Assembly (NCBI GenBank): GCA_900319695.1
Contig: ONPN01000013.1
Location: 1-64,000 of the forward strand
Length of the DNA stretch: 64,000 nt
Direction: 5' to 3'
Source: an uncultured Eubacteriales bacterium
Lineage (GTDB): Bacteria; Bacillota; Clostridia; Oscillospirales; Oscillospiraceae
Both the position numbers and the translations under genes were made by a program. Positions within the stretch are counted from its first letter, which is position 1, and each line of letters begins with the position of its first letter. Shown here piece by piece: positions 41,468-49,272 of the stretch. A model generated the notes under the pieces. That model saw nothing but the letters and a program-made list of their open reading frames with translations, did not search any database and had not been told where the DNA came from.

Positions 41468-42033
41468 GAATTTACTGGGGTTTCACTTGTTGCACGCTGC
41501 TCCACATCCCACTGCACCGCAGTCATGCCGAGAGCGTTGACCGCGCGGATCACATGGTCGTCATACTCCCCGTAGGGGCAGCGAAAGAGCGTCGGCCGCA
41601 CGCCGGTGACGGCCTCGATCTTGTCGTTGCAGGCTTCGATGTCCGCCGTGATCTCCCTGTCGGTCAGGGAGGAAAAGTGCGCATGGCTGGAGGAGTGATT
41701 CATCACCTCGTTGCCCGCCTCGCTCAGCGTGCGCACGGAGTCGGGGTAGCGGTCCACCCAGTCGCCCACCACAAAAAAAGTGGTGTTCACGCCGTGGTCG
41801 TTTAAGATGTCGATGAGCGTCTGGGTGTCCTCGTTGCCCCAGGCGGCGTCAAAACTCAGAGCCACCAGCTTTTCGTCCTGCTGCACGCAGTAGACGGGCA
41901 GCTCGCGCTTGGAGGCGGAGACGCCGACCACCGCCGGGGTATTGACCGCCCAGAAGATCAGGACCACCGCCGCAAGCAGGGCGAGAGCCTGTAGAACAGC
42001 GCCGTGTCGGCGCAGAATGCTATGATGCTGCAT
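41449..42033 (-). pseudogene. Polysaccharide deacetylase (PdaB-like), N-terminal part
   Basis: MQHHSILRRHG, one membrane helix, then deacetylase motifs 1-3: VALSFDAAWGNED, NHSSSHAHF and FRCPYGEYDD. Host codons end at 41503 in QWDV; the frame then runs 17 residues into the element (EQRATSETPVNSTVCKL). Motifs 4 and 5 are at 31377-31608. PdaB-type proteins are sporulation-linked peptidoglycan or polysaccharide deacetylases. AAGGAGGG lies 7 bases before ATG 42033. The current product should be inactive unless the element leaves. Confidence 0.92.
41474..41517. other. attR: right junction of the integrative element
   Basis: Element arm 41474-41500 (begins ACTGGGGTTTCACTTGTTGC, ends ACGCTGC), crossover TC at 41501-41502, then deacetylase codons (CACATCCCACTGC). 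Confidence 0.88.
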
Positions 42034-42138
42034 GTCACATCCCTCCTTGCGGACAGCATATGCGAGGGCCGGCGAACATATTTCCCGGCAGGACAGGGGA
42101 GGGCGTGACAACTTTTTTCAAAATCCGAAAAATAAAGG

Positions 42139-42167
42139 TTGACAAATCGCAAGACCTTTGGTATTAT
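42139..42167 (+). promoter_or_regulatory. Promoter of the tRNA operon
   Basis: TTGACA (42139-42144), 17-base spacer, TATTAT (42162-42167). Confidence 0.8.
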
Positions 42168-42222
42168 AACAAAGCGCTCAGGGTCAGGCAGCTGGCCGAC
42201 AAACGGGCGATACCGGTAAGAT

Positions 42223-42298
42223 GCTGGTGTAGCTCAGTCGGTAGAGCAGCTGATTTGTAATCAGCAGGTCGGGGGTTCGAGTCCGTCCACCAGCTCCA
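42223..42298 (+). tRNA. tRNA-Thr(TGT)
   Basis: Cloverleaf with acceptor GCTGGTG/CACCAGC, D arm AGCTCAGTCGGTAGAGC, anticodon stem GCTGA/TCAGC with loop TTTGTAA (anticodon TGT), T arm GGGGGTTCGAGTCCGTC. CCA is encoded. Confidence 0.97.
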
Positions 42299-42317
42299 AT
42301 CCGGCGCAATTGAATAT

Positions 42318-42402
42318 GGGGGAATTCCCGAGTGGCCAAAGGGGACAGACTGTAAATCTGCTGGCAATGCCTTCGGTGGTTCGAATCCACCTTCCCCCAC
42401 CA
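42318..42402 (+). tRNA. tRNA-Tyr(GTA)
   Basis: Acceptor GGGGGAA/TTCCCCC, anticodon stem CAGA/TCTG with loop CTGTAAA (anticodon GTA), long variable arm, T loop GGTTCGAATCC, CCA encoded. 85 bases, as expected for bacterial tRNA-Tyr. Confidence 0.97.
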
Positions 42403-42414
42403 AAGCAGAAAAAT

Positions 42415-42455
42415 CCGAACCACATCTTCTCAATCGGAGATGGGTTCGGTTTTTT
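42415..42455 (+). terminator. Terminator of the tRNA operon
   Basis: CCGAACC (42415-42421) with GGTTCGG (42443-42449), an inner ATCT/AGAT pairing, then TTTTTT. Confidence 0.8.
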
Positions 42456-42463
42456 CTTTCAAA

Positions 42464-42518
42464 AGGCCGACGCATGATCAGCGTCAGCCTTTTCGTTAAA
42501 ACGAGCCGTTTTAACGAA
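42464..42518. repeat. Two adjacent hairpins
   Basis: AAAAGGCCGACGC pairs with GCGTCAGCCTTTT (about 42461-42493), and TTCGTTAAAACG pairs exactly with CGTTTTAACGAA (42492-42518, AGC loop). They lie between the tRNA terminator and the next gene. Confidence 0.65.
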
Positions 42519-42587
42519 AAACAGTATTACATAATAGTTTTGGGCCGCTGCGCTGTACCGTCAGCGGGCACTTGGGAGGAAACACAC

Positions 42588-43604
42588 ATGAAAAGAAGCA
42601 TGATTTGTCTCGGCGTCTGCCTGATGCTGGCTCTCGGACTGTTTTCTGTACAGTCCTGGGCGGAGGAGCCCGCCTGGGCCGCGGCCTATGAGCAGGTACT
42701 GGACGCGCGCGGACGGCAGATGTTTGAGGAGCCGGAGCTATACAGCACGCCCGAGCTGAGCTATCTGGTCTACGACGTCGACAAGGACGGCACGCCGGAG
42801 CTGATCGTGAAAACCGGCACCTGCGAGGCGGACTACCACGGCGGGCTCTACACCTTCCGCGACGGGCGGGCTTTCCAGCTGGGGGAGGAGCTCGGCCTCG
42901 GGCACTGCTCGTTTTACAGCGACCCCGGCGAGGACGGCGTCATTGTGATGTACGGCCACATGGGCTATGCCGAGGCCTTTCGCATTTCGATCGGGGACGG
43001 CTGGGCCGAGGAGTCGCTGTATGAGGACAACCTGAACGAGCGCCTGCAGAAGGATCCGGACGCGGAATATGTCTATCCCGGCGATGTGATCCCCGGTTCG
43101 ATCTGTCTGACCCTCTGCCGCGGCGGGCTGACCCTGCCCCTGACGCACTATGAGCAGATCAGCCGCTGGCTGGAGGCGGCGCATTATCCGAACAACGACG
43201 CCTCATTTTTCTATAACCTGATGGCGAATAACGGCGAGGTCTGTGCCGTGACGGCGGACGGCTTCACAAAGAGCCCGGGACGCATCGGCTTTCAGGACCT
43301 GCTTCGCAAGGATGCGGCGGCGGACTGGATGCAGGGCGATCTGAGCATTCTCAGCGCATCGCCCGGCGATCTCAACGGCGACGGGCAGCTTGAATACGTC
43401 CTCGCGGTGAGCGGCGGCGGCAGCGAGATGCGCATCGTGCTCAGCGAGCAGGACGGCACCGTCTACGCCTATCTCTTGAACTACACCGACGGCCTTGAGC
43501 TGGACGCGGACGGGAGTTTCCGCACCACCCGCTACTCCGTGAGCCGCTTCCGCCTGATCTTTGACAGAGAGCAGGCCTTTCTGCTCACCCTGCCGAAGGT
43601 TTGA
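42588..43604 (+). CDS. Secreted protein with calcium-binding-like repeats (338 aa)
   Basis: MKRSMICLGVCLMLALGLFS then SWAEE is a signal peptide with cleavage likely near residue 24. Two Asp-rich loops, DVDKDGTPEL and GDLNGDGQLEYV, resemble EF-hand/VCBS or dockerin-type calcium loops found in secreted clostridial proteins. No enzyme motif is seen. GGGAGGAAACACAC precedes the ATG; the frame extends upstream through the hairpins but without a start site. Function unknown. Confidence 0.75.
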   Translation: MKRSMICLGVCLMLALGLFSVQSWAEEPAWAAAYEQVLDARGRQMFEEPELYSTPELSYLVYDVDKDGTPELIVKTGTCEADYHGGLYTFRDGRAFQLGEELGLGHCSFYSDPGEDGVIVMYGHMGYAEAFRISIGDGWAEESLYEDNLNERLQKDPDAEYVYPGDVIPGSICLTLCRGGLTLPLTHYEQISRWLEAAHYPNNDASFFYNLMANNGEVCAVTADGFTKSPGRIGFQDLLRKDAAADWMQGDLSILSASPGDLNGDGQLEYVLAVSGGGSEMRIVLSEQDGTVYAYLLNYTDGLELDADGSFRTTRYSVSRFRLIFDREQAFLLTLPKV

Positions 43605-43719
43605 AGCAGAGGGCGGGGGAGTGCCGGACGGCACGGCGATCCCGTTTTCGACTATCTTTGAGCCGGAGTGCGCTTGGGAAACGGCTTTACGCAAATCAAA
43701 CAGACAGGCGGTGAAAACA

Positions 43720-44064
43720 ATGGGCGACTTTTTCGGAAAAGAGGAACTGGAAAACCTGAAGAGCCTGAAGCGCGATCTTGTCGACCCGGTAAAGGCTTTT
43801 GCGGATGAGGTCTGCAGCGATACGGTCGGCGACGCCGGCAGATTTTACAAAGCCCAGGCCCGTCGGGCAAAGCGCGGCGCGGAGCAGGCGCGGGAGAGAA
43901 CAAGGGAGAAAATAGCGGCGATCAGGCGTGAGCAGGAGGAAATGAAAAAGCGGCGCAGAGCCATGATGAAACGGGCGGCGCTCGCCCTGGCTCTGCTCGC
44001 GCTGTTCAGCCTGCTCATCCTCTCTGCGGCCCTGTCGTCGGCAAGCGCCTGGGCGTTCTTTTGA
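43720..44064 (+). CDS. Coiled-coil protein with C-terminal membrane anchor (114 aa)
   Basis: MGDFFGKEELENLKSLKRDL opens a highly charged helical protein (RRAKRGAEQARERTREKI) followed by one hydrophobic helix at residues ~88-112. GGCGGTG lies 8 bases before ATG 43720. This tail-anchored layout is seen in small clostridial membrane proteins, but I cannot name the family. It lies 115 bases after the secreted protein gene. Confidence 0.6.
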   Translation: MGDFFGKEELENLKSLKRDLVDPVKAFADEVCSDTVGDAGRFYKAQARRAKRGAEQARERTREKIAAIRREQEEMKKRRRAMMKRAALALALLALFSLLILSAALSSASAWAFF

Positions 44065-44102
44065 AACATAAGGTGACGGCGCAGAAAAAATGGATCTGCG
44101 TG

Positions 44103-44131
44103 TTGTGCTTTTCATACGCCTGTGGTACAAT
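44103..44131 (+). promoter_or_regulatory. Promoter upstream of the diguanylate cyclase gene
   Basis: TTGTGC (44103-44108), 17-base spacer, TACAAT (44126-44131). The palindromic repeat begins right at its -10. Confidence 0.6.
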
Positions 44132-44297
44132 TAAGGCAATACCGCATAATTCGGCAAGAGCAGATCCTGAGAAAATTTGGGTTCTGATAAAGGCACTTTT
44201 TCGCAGATGTACTTTGTGTACCTCAAGGAAAAGTGACGAAATCAGAGCACAAATTTTCCAGGAGATGCCGAAGGCGGATTGTGCGGTGTTGCCTTAA
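44131..44297. repeat. Complete palindromic element, 167 bases, TTAAGGCAA ends
   Basis: Ends TTAAGGCAATACCGCATAAT and, inverted, TTAAGGCAACACCGCACAAT; the whole element folds on itself around a GTACTTTGTGTAC centre. A half copy is at 8688. It codes for nothing evident, which fits a MITE-like element. Confidence 0.8.
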
Positions 44298-44351
44298 GAA
44301 CACCATGCGTCATAATGCGTTAAAACGTCCTGACAAGGTGAGGCGTTCAAC

Positions 44352-45809
44352 ATGAAGAAAAAGAGCTTTTCGATCAGACTGAAGATGTATATCTTCGTCG
44401 TCATCACCATTCTGTCCGTGGCCTTCGGCACCTCCGCGATCGCCTATTCCACTTCGGCGGATCAGATTGACCGCTACTATAAGCAGAACACCGCAGACAA
44501 CGCCCGCAACTTCGCCTCCATGGTTGACGGCGACTTTTTGAGGGAGCTGCGCGCCGCCGCCGAGTCGGAGGAGTTCCAGGCCATCCGCGATCAGGCCGAG
44601 GAGGATGACGACGAGGCGCCGATCGAGGAATACCTGCGCGAGAAGGGGCTCTGGGATCGCTACAGCGATACCCGCGACAGGATCACCGAGTACCTTGAGA
44701 ACATGGAGGGCATCAAGTACCTCTACATCGTCGCCCACGGTGACAAGGACGCCGAGTATGATATGTACCTTGTAGACGAAAAGGAAATTCCGATCTACGA
44801 GACCGGGTATTATGAGGAGCGCGAGGTTGAACTGCGCGGCGTGGACATTGCCGACTTACCCGAGCCGACCATCTCCAACGGGGACTGGGGCTGGCTCTGC
44901 TCCGACTTTAAGCCGGTCTATGCCTCCGACGGTGAATGCGTCTGCATCGTGGGCTGCGATATCGGGATGGACGACGTGATGGCCGAGCGGCAGCGCCTGC
45001 TGATGATCCTGACCGCGGGCACGGTGATCTTCACCTCCGTGATCCTGACGGCGGCCTTCGTGTTTATCAACAAGACCGTCGTGAAGCCCCTGCACAGCAT
45101 GACCGACGAGATGAAAAAATTCACCCCCTCCGAAAGTCTCAGCTATCAGGAGGCCGGCGTGATGGATCTCAACATCAAGAGCCGCGATGAGATCAATGAG
45201 ATCTATCAGGGCATCCGTGAGATGGAGATCAACATCATCGACTATCTGAAGGACAAGCAGAAGGCGGAGAACGATCTGCGCGACAAGGAAGAGCAGATCG
45301 ACCAGCTCAGCATCGAGAGCTACAAGGACGCGCTGACCGGGGTCGGGAACAAGGCGGCCTATCTCAAGCGCAGCAATGAGCTGAACCAGCAGACGGCGGA
45401 GAAGCCGGAGTACGCGATGGTCATGGTGGACATCAACAACCTCAAGACGATCAATGACGAGTACGGACACCGTTCGGGCGACCTGTATATCAAGGGCTGC
45501 TGTCATATGATCTGCGAGGCGTTCAAGCATTCGCCCGTTTACAGGATTGGCGGGGACGAGTTTGCCGTGCTCTTGCTGGATTCTGATTATGTCAACCGGA
45601 AAGAGCTCTGCGAGCAGTTGAGAGAAGATTATGAACGAACCTATGAGCAGAGCGGCGTCTCCCCGTGGCTGCGCTATTCCGCCGCTGTCGGCATGGCGGA
45701 GCACGCCGCGGACGACAATTCGGTGGAGCTTGTCTTCCGGCGCGCGGACGAGGCCATGTACAGGGACAAGGCGCGTATCAAAAAGAAATACGGCATGGAG
45801 CTCCGCTGA
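44352..45809 (+). CDS. Membrane sensor diguanylate cyclase (485 aa)
   Basis: Helix at residues ~10-32, an extracellular sensor region (to about 220) with GIKYLYIVAHG and NGDWGWLCSDFKPVYA, a second helix (~222-245), a HAMP linker, a coiled coil and a GGDEF domain with the intact YRIGGDEFAVLL (about residue 399) and DALTGVGNKAAY. It should make cyclic di-GMP in response to an outside signal. GGTGAGG is 8 bases before the ATG. Its leader contains the 167-base palindromic element. Confidence 0.92.
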   Translation: MKKKSFSIRLKMYIFVVITILSVAFGTSAIAYSTSADQIDRYYKQNTADNARNFASMVDGDFLRELRAAAESEEFQAIRDQAEEDDDEAPIEEYLREKGLWDRYSDTRDRITEYLENMEGIKYLYIVAHGDKDAEYDMYLVDEKEIPIYETGYYEEREVELRGVDIADLPEPTISNGDWGWLCSDFKPVYASDGECVCIVGCDIGMDDVMAERQRLLMILTAGTVIFTSVILTAAFVFINKTVVKPLHSMTDEMKKFTPSESLSYQEAGVMDLNIKSRDEINEIYQGIREMEINIIDYLKDKQKAENDLRDKEEQIDQLSIESYKDALTGVGNKAAYLKRSNELNQQTAEKPEYAMVMVDINNLKTINDEYGHRSGDLYIKGCCHMICEAFKHSPVYRIGGDEFAVLLLDSDYVNRKELCEQLREDYERTYEQSGVSPWLRYSAAVGMAEHAADDNSVELVFRRADEAMYRDKARIKKKYGMELR

Positions 45810-45887
45810 CAAGCGCCTGCCGGAAATGACAGACAATTGTCAAGCAATTAAGATTTCTTAAGTTTACCATAATTCACATTTTTTTCA

Positions 45888-45916
45888 TTGAACTTCCTCT
45901 TCGCCCGGCGTAAAAT
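45888..45916 (+). promoter_or_regulatory. Promoter of the chagasin-like gene
   Basis: TTGAAC (45888-45893), 17-base spacer, TAAAAT (45911-45916). Confidence 0.6.
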
Positions 45917-45940
45917 CCGGCAAGTAAGGAGGGATGCCCA

Positions 45941-46354
45941 ATGAAAAAGCTGATTCTGGCCCTTGCGGCCGTTCTGATATTGACCGCCTGCGGGAGGGAG
46001 ACCCCCGCGCCGCAGACCGTCAGCCTCTCACTGGAGGCCAACCCCACCACAGGCTACAGCTGGCAGGTCTCCCAATCGGAGGAACTGTTCAAGGTTGAAA
46101 GCAGCTACGCGCAGCGTCAGCAGAGCGCGGGCCTGGTCGGTGCGGGAGGTACGGAGACCTTCACGCTCACACCCCTCAAGGCGGGGACGACGGAGCTGAC
46201 CCTGACCTACGCAAGACCCTGGGAAAACGGGGAGAAGGCCGACCAGCTCGTCTACAGCTTCGAGATTGACCCCAATCTCCAGGTGACCATGACCAACGGC
46301 TACAGCACGGCCGTCGACGAACCGATCCCGGTTCCGACGCCGACCATAACATAA
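45941..46354 (+). CDS. Chagasin-like (I42) protease inhibitor lipoprotein (137 aa)
   Basis: MKKLILALAAVLILTAC is a lipoprotein signal. The mature part has the three loops of the chagasin family: NPTTGYSW, GAGGTETF and YARPWENG. Family members block papain-like cysteine proteases, so it may protect the cell surface from host, competitor or own proteases. TAAGGAGGG precedes the ATG. No cysteine protease gene is nearby. Confidence 0.87.
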   Translation: MKKLILALAAVLILTACGRETPAPQTVSLSLEANPTTGYSWQVSQSEELFKVESSYAQRQQSAGLVGAGGTETFTLTPLKAGTTELTLTYARPWENGEKADQLVYSFEIDPNLQVTMTNGYSTAVDEPIPVPTPTIT

Positions 46355-46357
46355 GAA

Positions 46358-46396
46358 AACCGGATTCCGAAACGTCAGATCGGAATCCGGTTTTTT
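46358..46396 (+). terminator. Terminator of the chagasin-like gene
   Basis: AACCGGATTCCGA (46358-46370) with its complement (46380-46392), then TTTTTT overlapping the stem end. Confidence 0.8.
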
Positions 46397-46417
46397 CTGT
46401 GATGCGCGCAGAGGTTC

Positions 46418-46502
46418 CTGTTCCTGCGGTGTTTTCAGCGTTTTGCGCTGAAAACACCGCAGGAACAGCGGATTTCTTGATGAAAGAATCTAATCAAGAA
46501 AT
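46418..46502. repeat. Long perfect hairpin plus a second hairpin
   Basis: Arms 46418-46440 and 46446-46468 are 23 bases and exactly complementary around TTTTG. A second stem, ATTTCTTGAT/ATCAAGAAAT, is at 46472-46502. They lie between convergent genes and may terminate the HD-GYP transcript. Confidence 0.75.
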
Positions 46503-46506
46503 AGTA

Positions 46507-48654
46507 TCAGGCGTCCAGGTTCAGGTTCATAGCCTCGCGGACCTGGGGCTCGGCATTGACGAAAGCGTTGACGATGGCGGGGTCAAAGTGGCTGCCGGAG
46601 CCGGAGCGGATGATGTCCATGGCCTGCTCGTAAGACAGGCCGTCCTTGTAGCTGCGCTTGGAGACCAGGGCGTCGAAGACGTCGGCGACGGCCATGATGC
46701 GGGCGGACAGCGGGATCTCTGTGCCCTTGAGACCGGTCGGATAGCCGCTGCCGTTCCACTTCTCATGGTGGTAGAGGGCGAGGTTGTCGGCCTCCCGGAG
46801 GTAGGACGAGCCTTCCCCGGAGACAATGCGCATGGCGTGCTCGATGACCTCGGAGCCCGCGGTGGTGTGGGATTTCATGATGGCGAACTCCTCATCCGTC
46901 AGGCGGCTGGTCTTGTTCAGAATGAGGTCGGAGACCTTGATCTTGCCGATGTCGTGCAGGGGTGCGGAGCTGATCACGTCGGACATGTACTCGTCCGTGA
47001 GCTGATCGGCGTAGACGCCCTCTTTTTTCAGCTCCTCCATGATGATCCCGGTGTAGGCCGCGGTCTTGCGGACGTGCTGGCCGGTGCAGGTGTCGCGGCT
47101 CTCCACCATGTCGGCGAGAACGATGATGAGACCGTCCTGCAGCTTGCGGATGAGCTGCTTTTGCTGCTCCACATTTTCGACGGCGGCGACCATGTCGGCG
47201 GTGGTTTTCATGAGGGACTGATAGAGGTTTTCAAGCTCGTCGCCGGTGCGGATGTTCAGCGCGCGCACGTCCCCGACAGCCTTTTCACGCCCGGCGGCGC
47301 TCTCATAGTCGGAATCGCCCGCCGTGAGGGCCATGGTGTTGACTGGCAGGATGATGTTGTACTCCGCAAGCCAGAGCGTCGCGGTCAGGATGAGCAGGAA
47401 GAAGCCGAAAAAGAGCGAGACGACGCGGGCCAGAAACTCATACCCCGCGGCGGCGATGCGGCTCATGTCGACGTCTGCGCCGACATAGCAGCGGCAGCGG
47501 CCGTCGCTGTCATATACGGGCTCCAGCACGGTCAGCAGCCAGCCGTATTCGTCGTTGGAGATGACCGGCTCGACCGCCTCGCCCGCAAGCAGAGCGGGCT
47601 TTTGCTGCGCAAGCGCGTCATTGTAGGCCACAAGCTCTCCGGGCTGCCAGCCGGATTCGCTCTTGTCGGCGTCGAAGACCGCACGATACCCGTCCTCCTG
47701 CGGCTGATAGGCGTAGACGTAGCGTATGAACTCAGAGCTGCTCAGCAGATCGCGGAAGCGGCTGTCGATAAGATCGTAGCCCTCGGCGTTCGGGCCCTGT
47801 TCCATGTACTCGTCCACGCGGCCGGGGACGACCGCCGAGGCCGCGGTGCGGGCGACGGAGCGGGCCTGGTTGACCTGTTCTTCGATCAGGGCGTCGCGGT
47901 ACTGGTCAAAGCTGATGGCGGTGATGACGGCGGCGACGATGATCATGGCCGAGCCCACCAGCAGGGTGATCTTGGCGCGCAGGGACATGCGCCGGACGGG
48001 CGTTCTCGTCGCCCCGGCGAGCGTTTCGTCCGTCAGCGGGGTCTGACGCCAGCCGGTGAAGTACAGGCGCTTGCGCAGCGCCTCGGGCGTCAGGTTCCAG
48101 ACCGCCGCGACCACGACCACCGTGATGCTTTTGTCGGCCAGGTCGATGAGCATGTCGGCCAGAAACTGTGACGCGAACTGGGACAGCCGCCCCGATTCAT
48201 AGAGGCGGTGGGCGAGGGGAGCGGAGACGCCCTCCCCGAAGCTGAAGCCGTAGAGCGTCCAGGTCAGCACGGAGCCGAGCCCGCCGCCGATGAGGGCGAA
48301 CACGGCGATGACGGCGAGCAGACGCCACGGCTTTTTGAAGTCATAGAAGCCCCGCTGCGCAAACCAGGCGGAGCAGACGGCGATCAGCACGGTCAGCGAC
48401 CCGTAATAGGCCGTGGTGTAGTCGCCGATGGCGTTGAGCAGATTGGTGAGAAAGCCGACGACGATGCCGGGGATGAGACCCCCCAGCGCGGCGGCGAGGG
48501 CGCTGCCGATGTTGTCGATGTACAGCGGCGCGCCGGTGACGCGGGCAAAGTACACGCCGTAGACGTTGATGAACAGCCCTGCGAGGCACAGCAGCCCCGC
48601 GCGTTTATAGTTCGCGGCGCGCAGGGCGCGGAGATTGACGGAACTTTCAGGCAT
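46507..48654 (-). CDS. HD-GYP cyclic di-GMP phosphodiesterase with membrane sensor (715 aa)
   Basis: The N-terminus (residues ~15-190) has six helices resembling an ECF S-component (LYIDNIGSALAAALGGLIPG). Next come a helix, an extracellular sensor part (YVYAYQPQEDGY, NDEYGWLLTVLEPVYDSDG), another helix, a coiled linker, and an HD-GYP domain with APLHDIGKIKV (about 563) and HHEKWNGSGYPTGLKG (about 636). The enzyme should degrade cyclic di-GMP. The sensor resembles the one of the cyclase at 44352 (both have a GWL...PVY pattern), so the two may sense the same signal. GGGAGG precedes the ATG; an extended -10 (TGCTATAAT) is just upstream. Confidence 0.9.
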   Translation of the reverse strand: MPESSVNLRALRAANYKRAGLLCLAGLFINVYGVYFARVTGAPLYIDNIGSALAAALGGLIPGIVVGFLTNLLNAIGDYTTAYYGSLTVLIAVCSAWFAQRGFYDFKKPWRLLAVIAVFALIGGGLGSVLTWTLYGFSFGEGVSAPLAHRLYESGRLSQFASQFLADMLIDLADKSITVVVVAAVWNLTPEALRKRLYFTGWRQTPLTDETLAGATRTPVRRMSLRAKITLLVGSAMIIVAAVITAISFDQYRDALIEEQVNQARSVARTAASAVVPGRVDEYMEQGPNAEGYDLIDSRFRDLLSSSEFIRYVYAYQPQEDGYRAVFDADKSESGWQPGELVAYNDALAQQKPALLAGEAVEPVISNDEYGWLLTVLEPVYDSDGRCRCYVGADVDMSRIAAAGYEFLARVVSLFFGFFLLILTATLWLAEYNIILPVNTMALTAGDSDYESAAGREKAVGDVRALNIRTGDELENLYQSLMKTTADMVAAVENVEQQKQLIRKLQDGLIIVLADMVESRDTCTGQHVRKTAAYTGIIMEELKKEGVYADQLTDEYMSDVISSAPLHDIGKIKVSDLILNKTSRLTDEEFAIMKSHTTAGSEVIEHAMRIVSGEGSSYLREADNLALYHHEKWNGSGYPTGLKGTEIPLSARIMAVADVFDALVSKRSYKDGLSYEQAMDIIRSGSGSHFDPAIVNAFVNAEPQVREAMNLNLDA

Positions 48655-48777
48655 GTTTACCGCCTCCCATAAGACAAGTGAAATTGTTAGCTATATTATA
48701 GCACAGCCGCGCGCGGCAGACCAGACAAAGAGACAGAAAAAGTTAAAATACTTTAAGATAAAAAACGGCTGCAAGAA

Positions 48778-48806
48778 TTGACTTTACATGGCAATAATGG
48801 TAAAAA
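48778..48806 (+). promoter_or_regulatory. Possible promoter of a structured RNA
   Basis: TTGACT (48778-48783), 17-base spacer, TAAAAA (48801-48806). Confidence 0.5.
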
Positions 48807-48811
48807 ATCAA

Positions 48812-49055
48812 AAAAATTTTTGTCACTATGGGGTTAGTGCGCCCTCATGGCCTGGCGTGCCCCGGACGGGGAAGACGCGGAACAAGGACGCCTGACGTAT
48901 ATTCTACTATTATATATAAGTAGATACAGCGCAAGGCTTCGGCGGGCACTGTCGCCGGAAGCAGGACAGGCCCGGTGAGGCAATTTCGGAGGTGATAGGA
49001 AAAAAGAAGGGGAGTAGACAGAGCATCATCGTGGGGGCGGATATGATCTGCCCGT
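48812..49055 (+). ncRNA. Candidate structured RNA upstream of prfC
   Basis: Non-coding and rich in local pairings: CCCC/GGGG (around 48868), GTAT-CTACT/AGTAG-ATAC (48896-48928), GCTTCGGCG/CGCCGGAAGC (48935-48962) and GGGCGGAT/ATCTGCCC (49035-49053). No family recognised and no clear terminator. It could be a leader or a separate RNA. Confidence 0.4.
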
Positions 49056-49063
49056 GTGCGGTG

Positions 49064-49216
49064 TACTATTCCATAGAAAGTCGACAAAGATTTCCGAGGC
49101 GGAATTGTGTCAGACGAGGCAGCGGGCGCAGGGAATACTTTGTGTATTTCCAGGCCCGATAACGAAGTCTGGCGCAATTCTGGCCGGAAAGATTGTCTTG
49201 TTTTTATGGAATAGTA
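49064..49216. repeat. Complete palindromic element, 153 bases, TACTATTCCATA ends
   Basis: Perfect 12-base terminal inverted repeats TACTATTCCATA/TATGGAATAGTA. Further inside, TTTCCG/CGGAAA and GAATTGTGTCAGAC (49102-49115) pair with GTCTGGCGCAATTC (49167-49180). The centre is ATACTTTGTGTAT. A half copy is at 28764. Confidence 0.8.
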
Positions 49217-49243
49217 GTATTATGGGGGCCCGTGAAGAAAACC

Positions 49244-49272
49244 TTTACTTTTCACGCCCCTGCGGCTATAAT
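49244..49272 (+). promoter_or_regulatory. Promoter of prfC
   Basis: TTTACT (49244-49249), 17-base spacer, TATAAT (49267-49272). Confidence 0.75.

Larger units (their letters stand above)
31609..41502. mobile_element. Integrative element (9.9 kb) with large serine recombinase
   Basis: Ends set by inverted 27-base arms next to a shared TC and by the restored deacetylase frame; one TC copy stays at the empty site, so the excised circle would be 9892 bases. Cargo in order: a 41-residue protein, the recombinase, a CapD-like/aldolase fusion, a truncated sugar transferase, Rpn fragments, a precursor-like peptide gene, an ABC exporter, an acyltransferase-like protein, a PqqD-like protein, an S26-type peptidase and an HprK-like kinase. 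No relaxase or conjugation genes are present, so it would need help from elsewhere to move between cells. Confidence 0.88.

Noticed and set aside
42223..42402. tRNA-Thr/tRNA-Tyr as the integration site of the nearby element
   Set aside because: Both tRNAs are complete and 720 bases outside attR. The junction evidence puts the site in the deacetylase gene.
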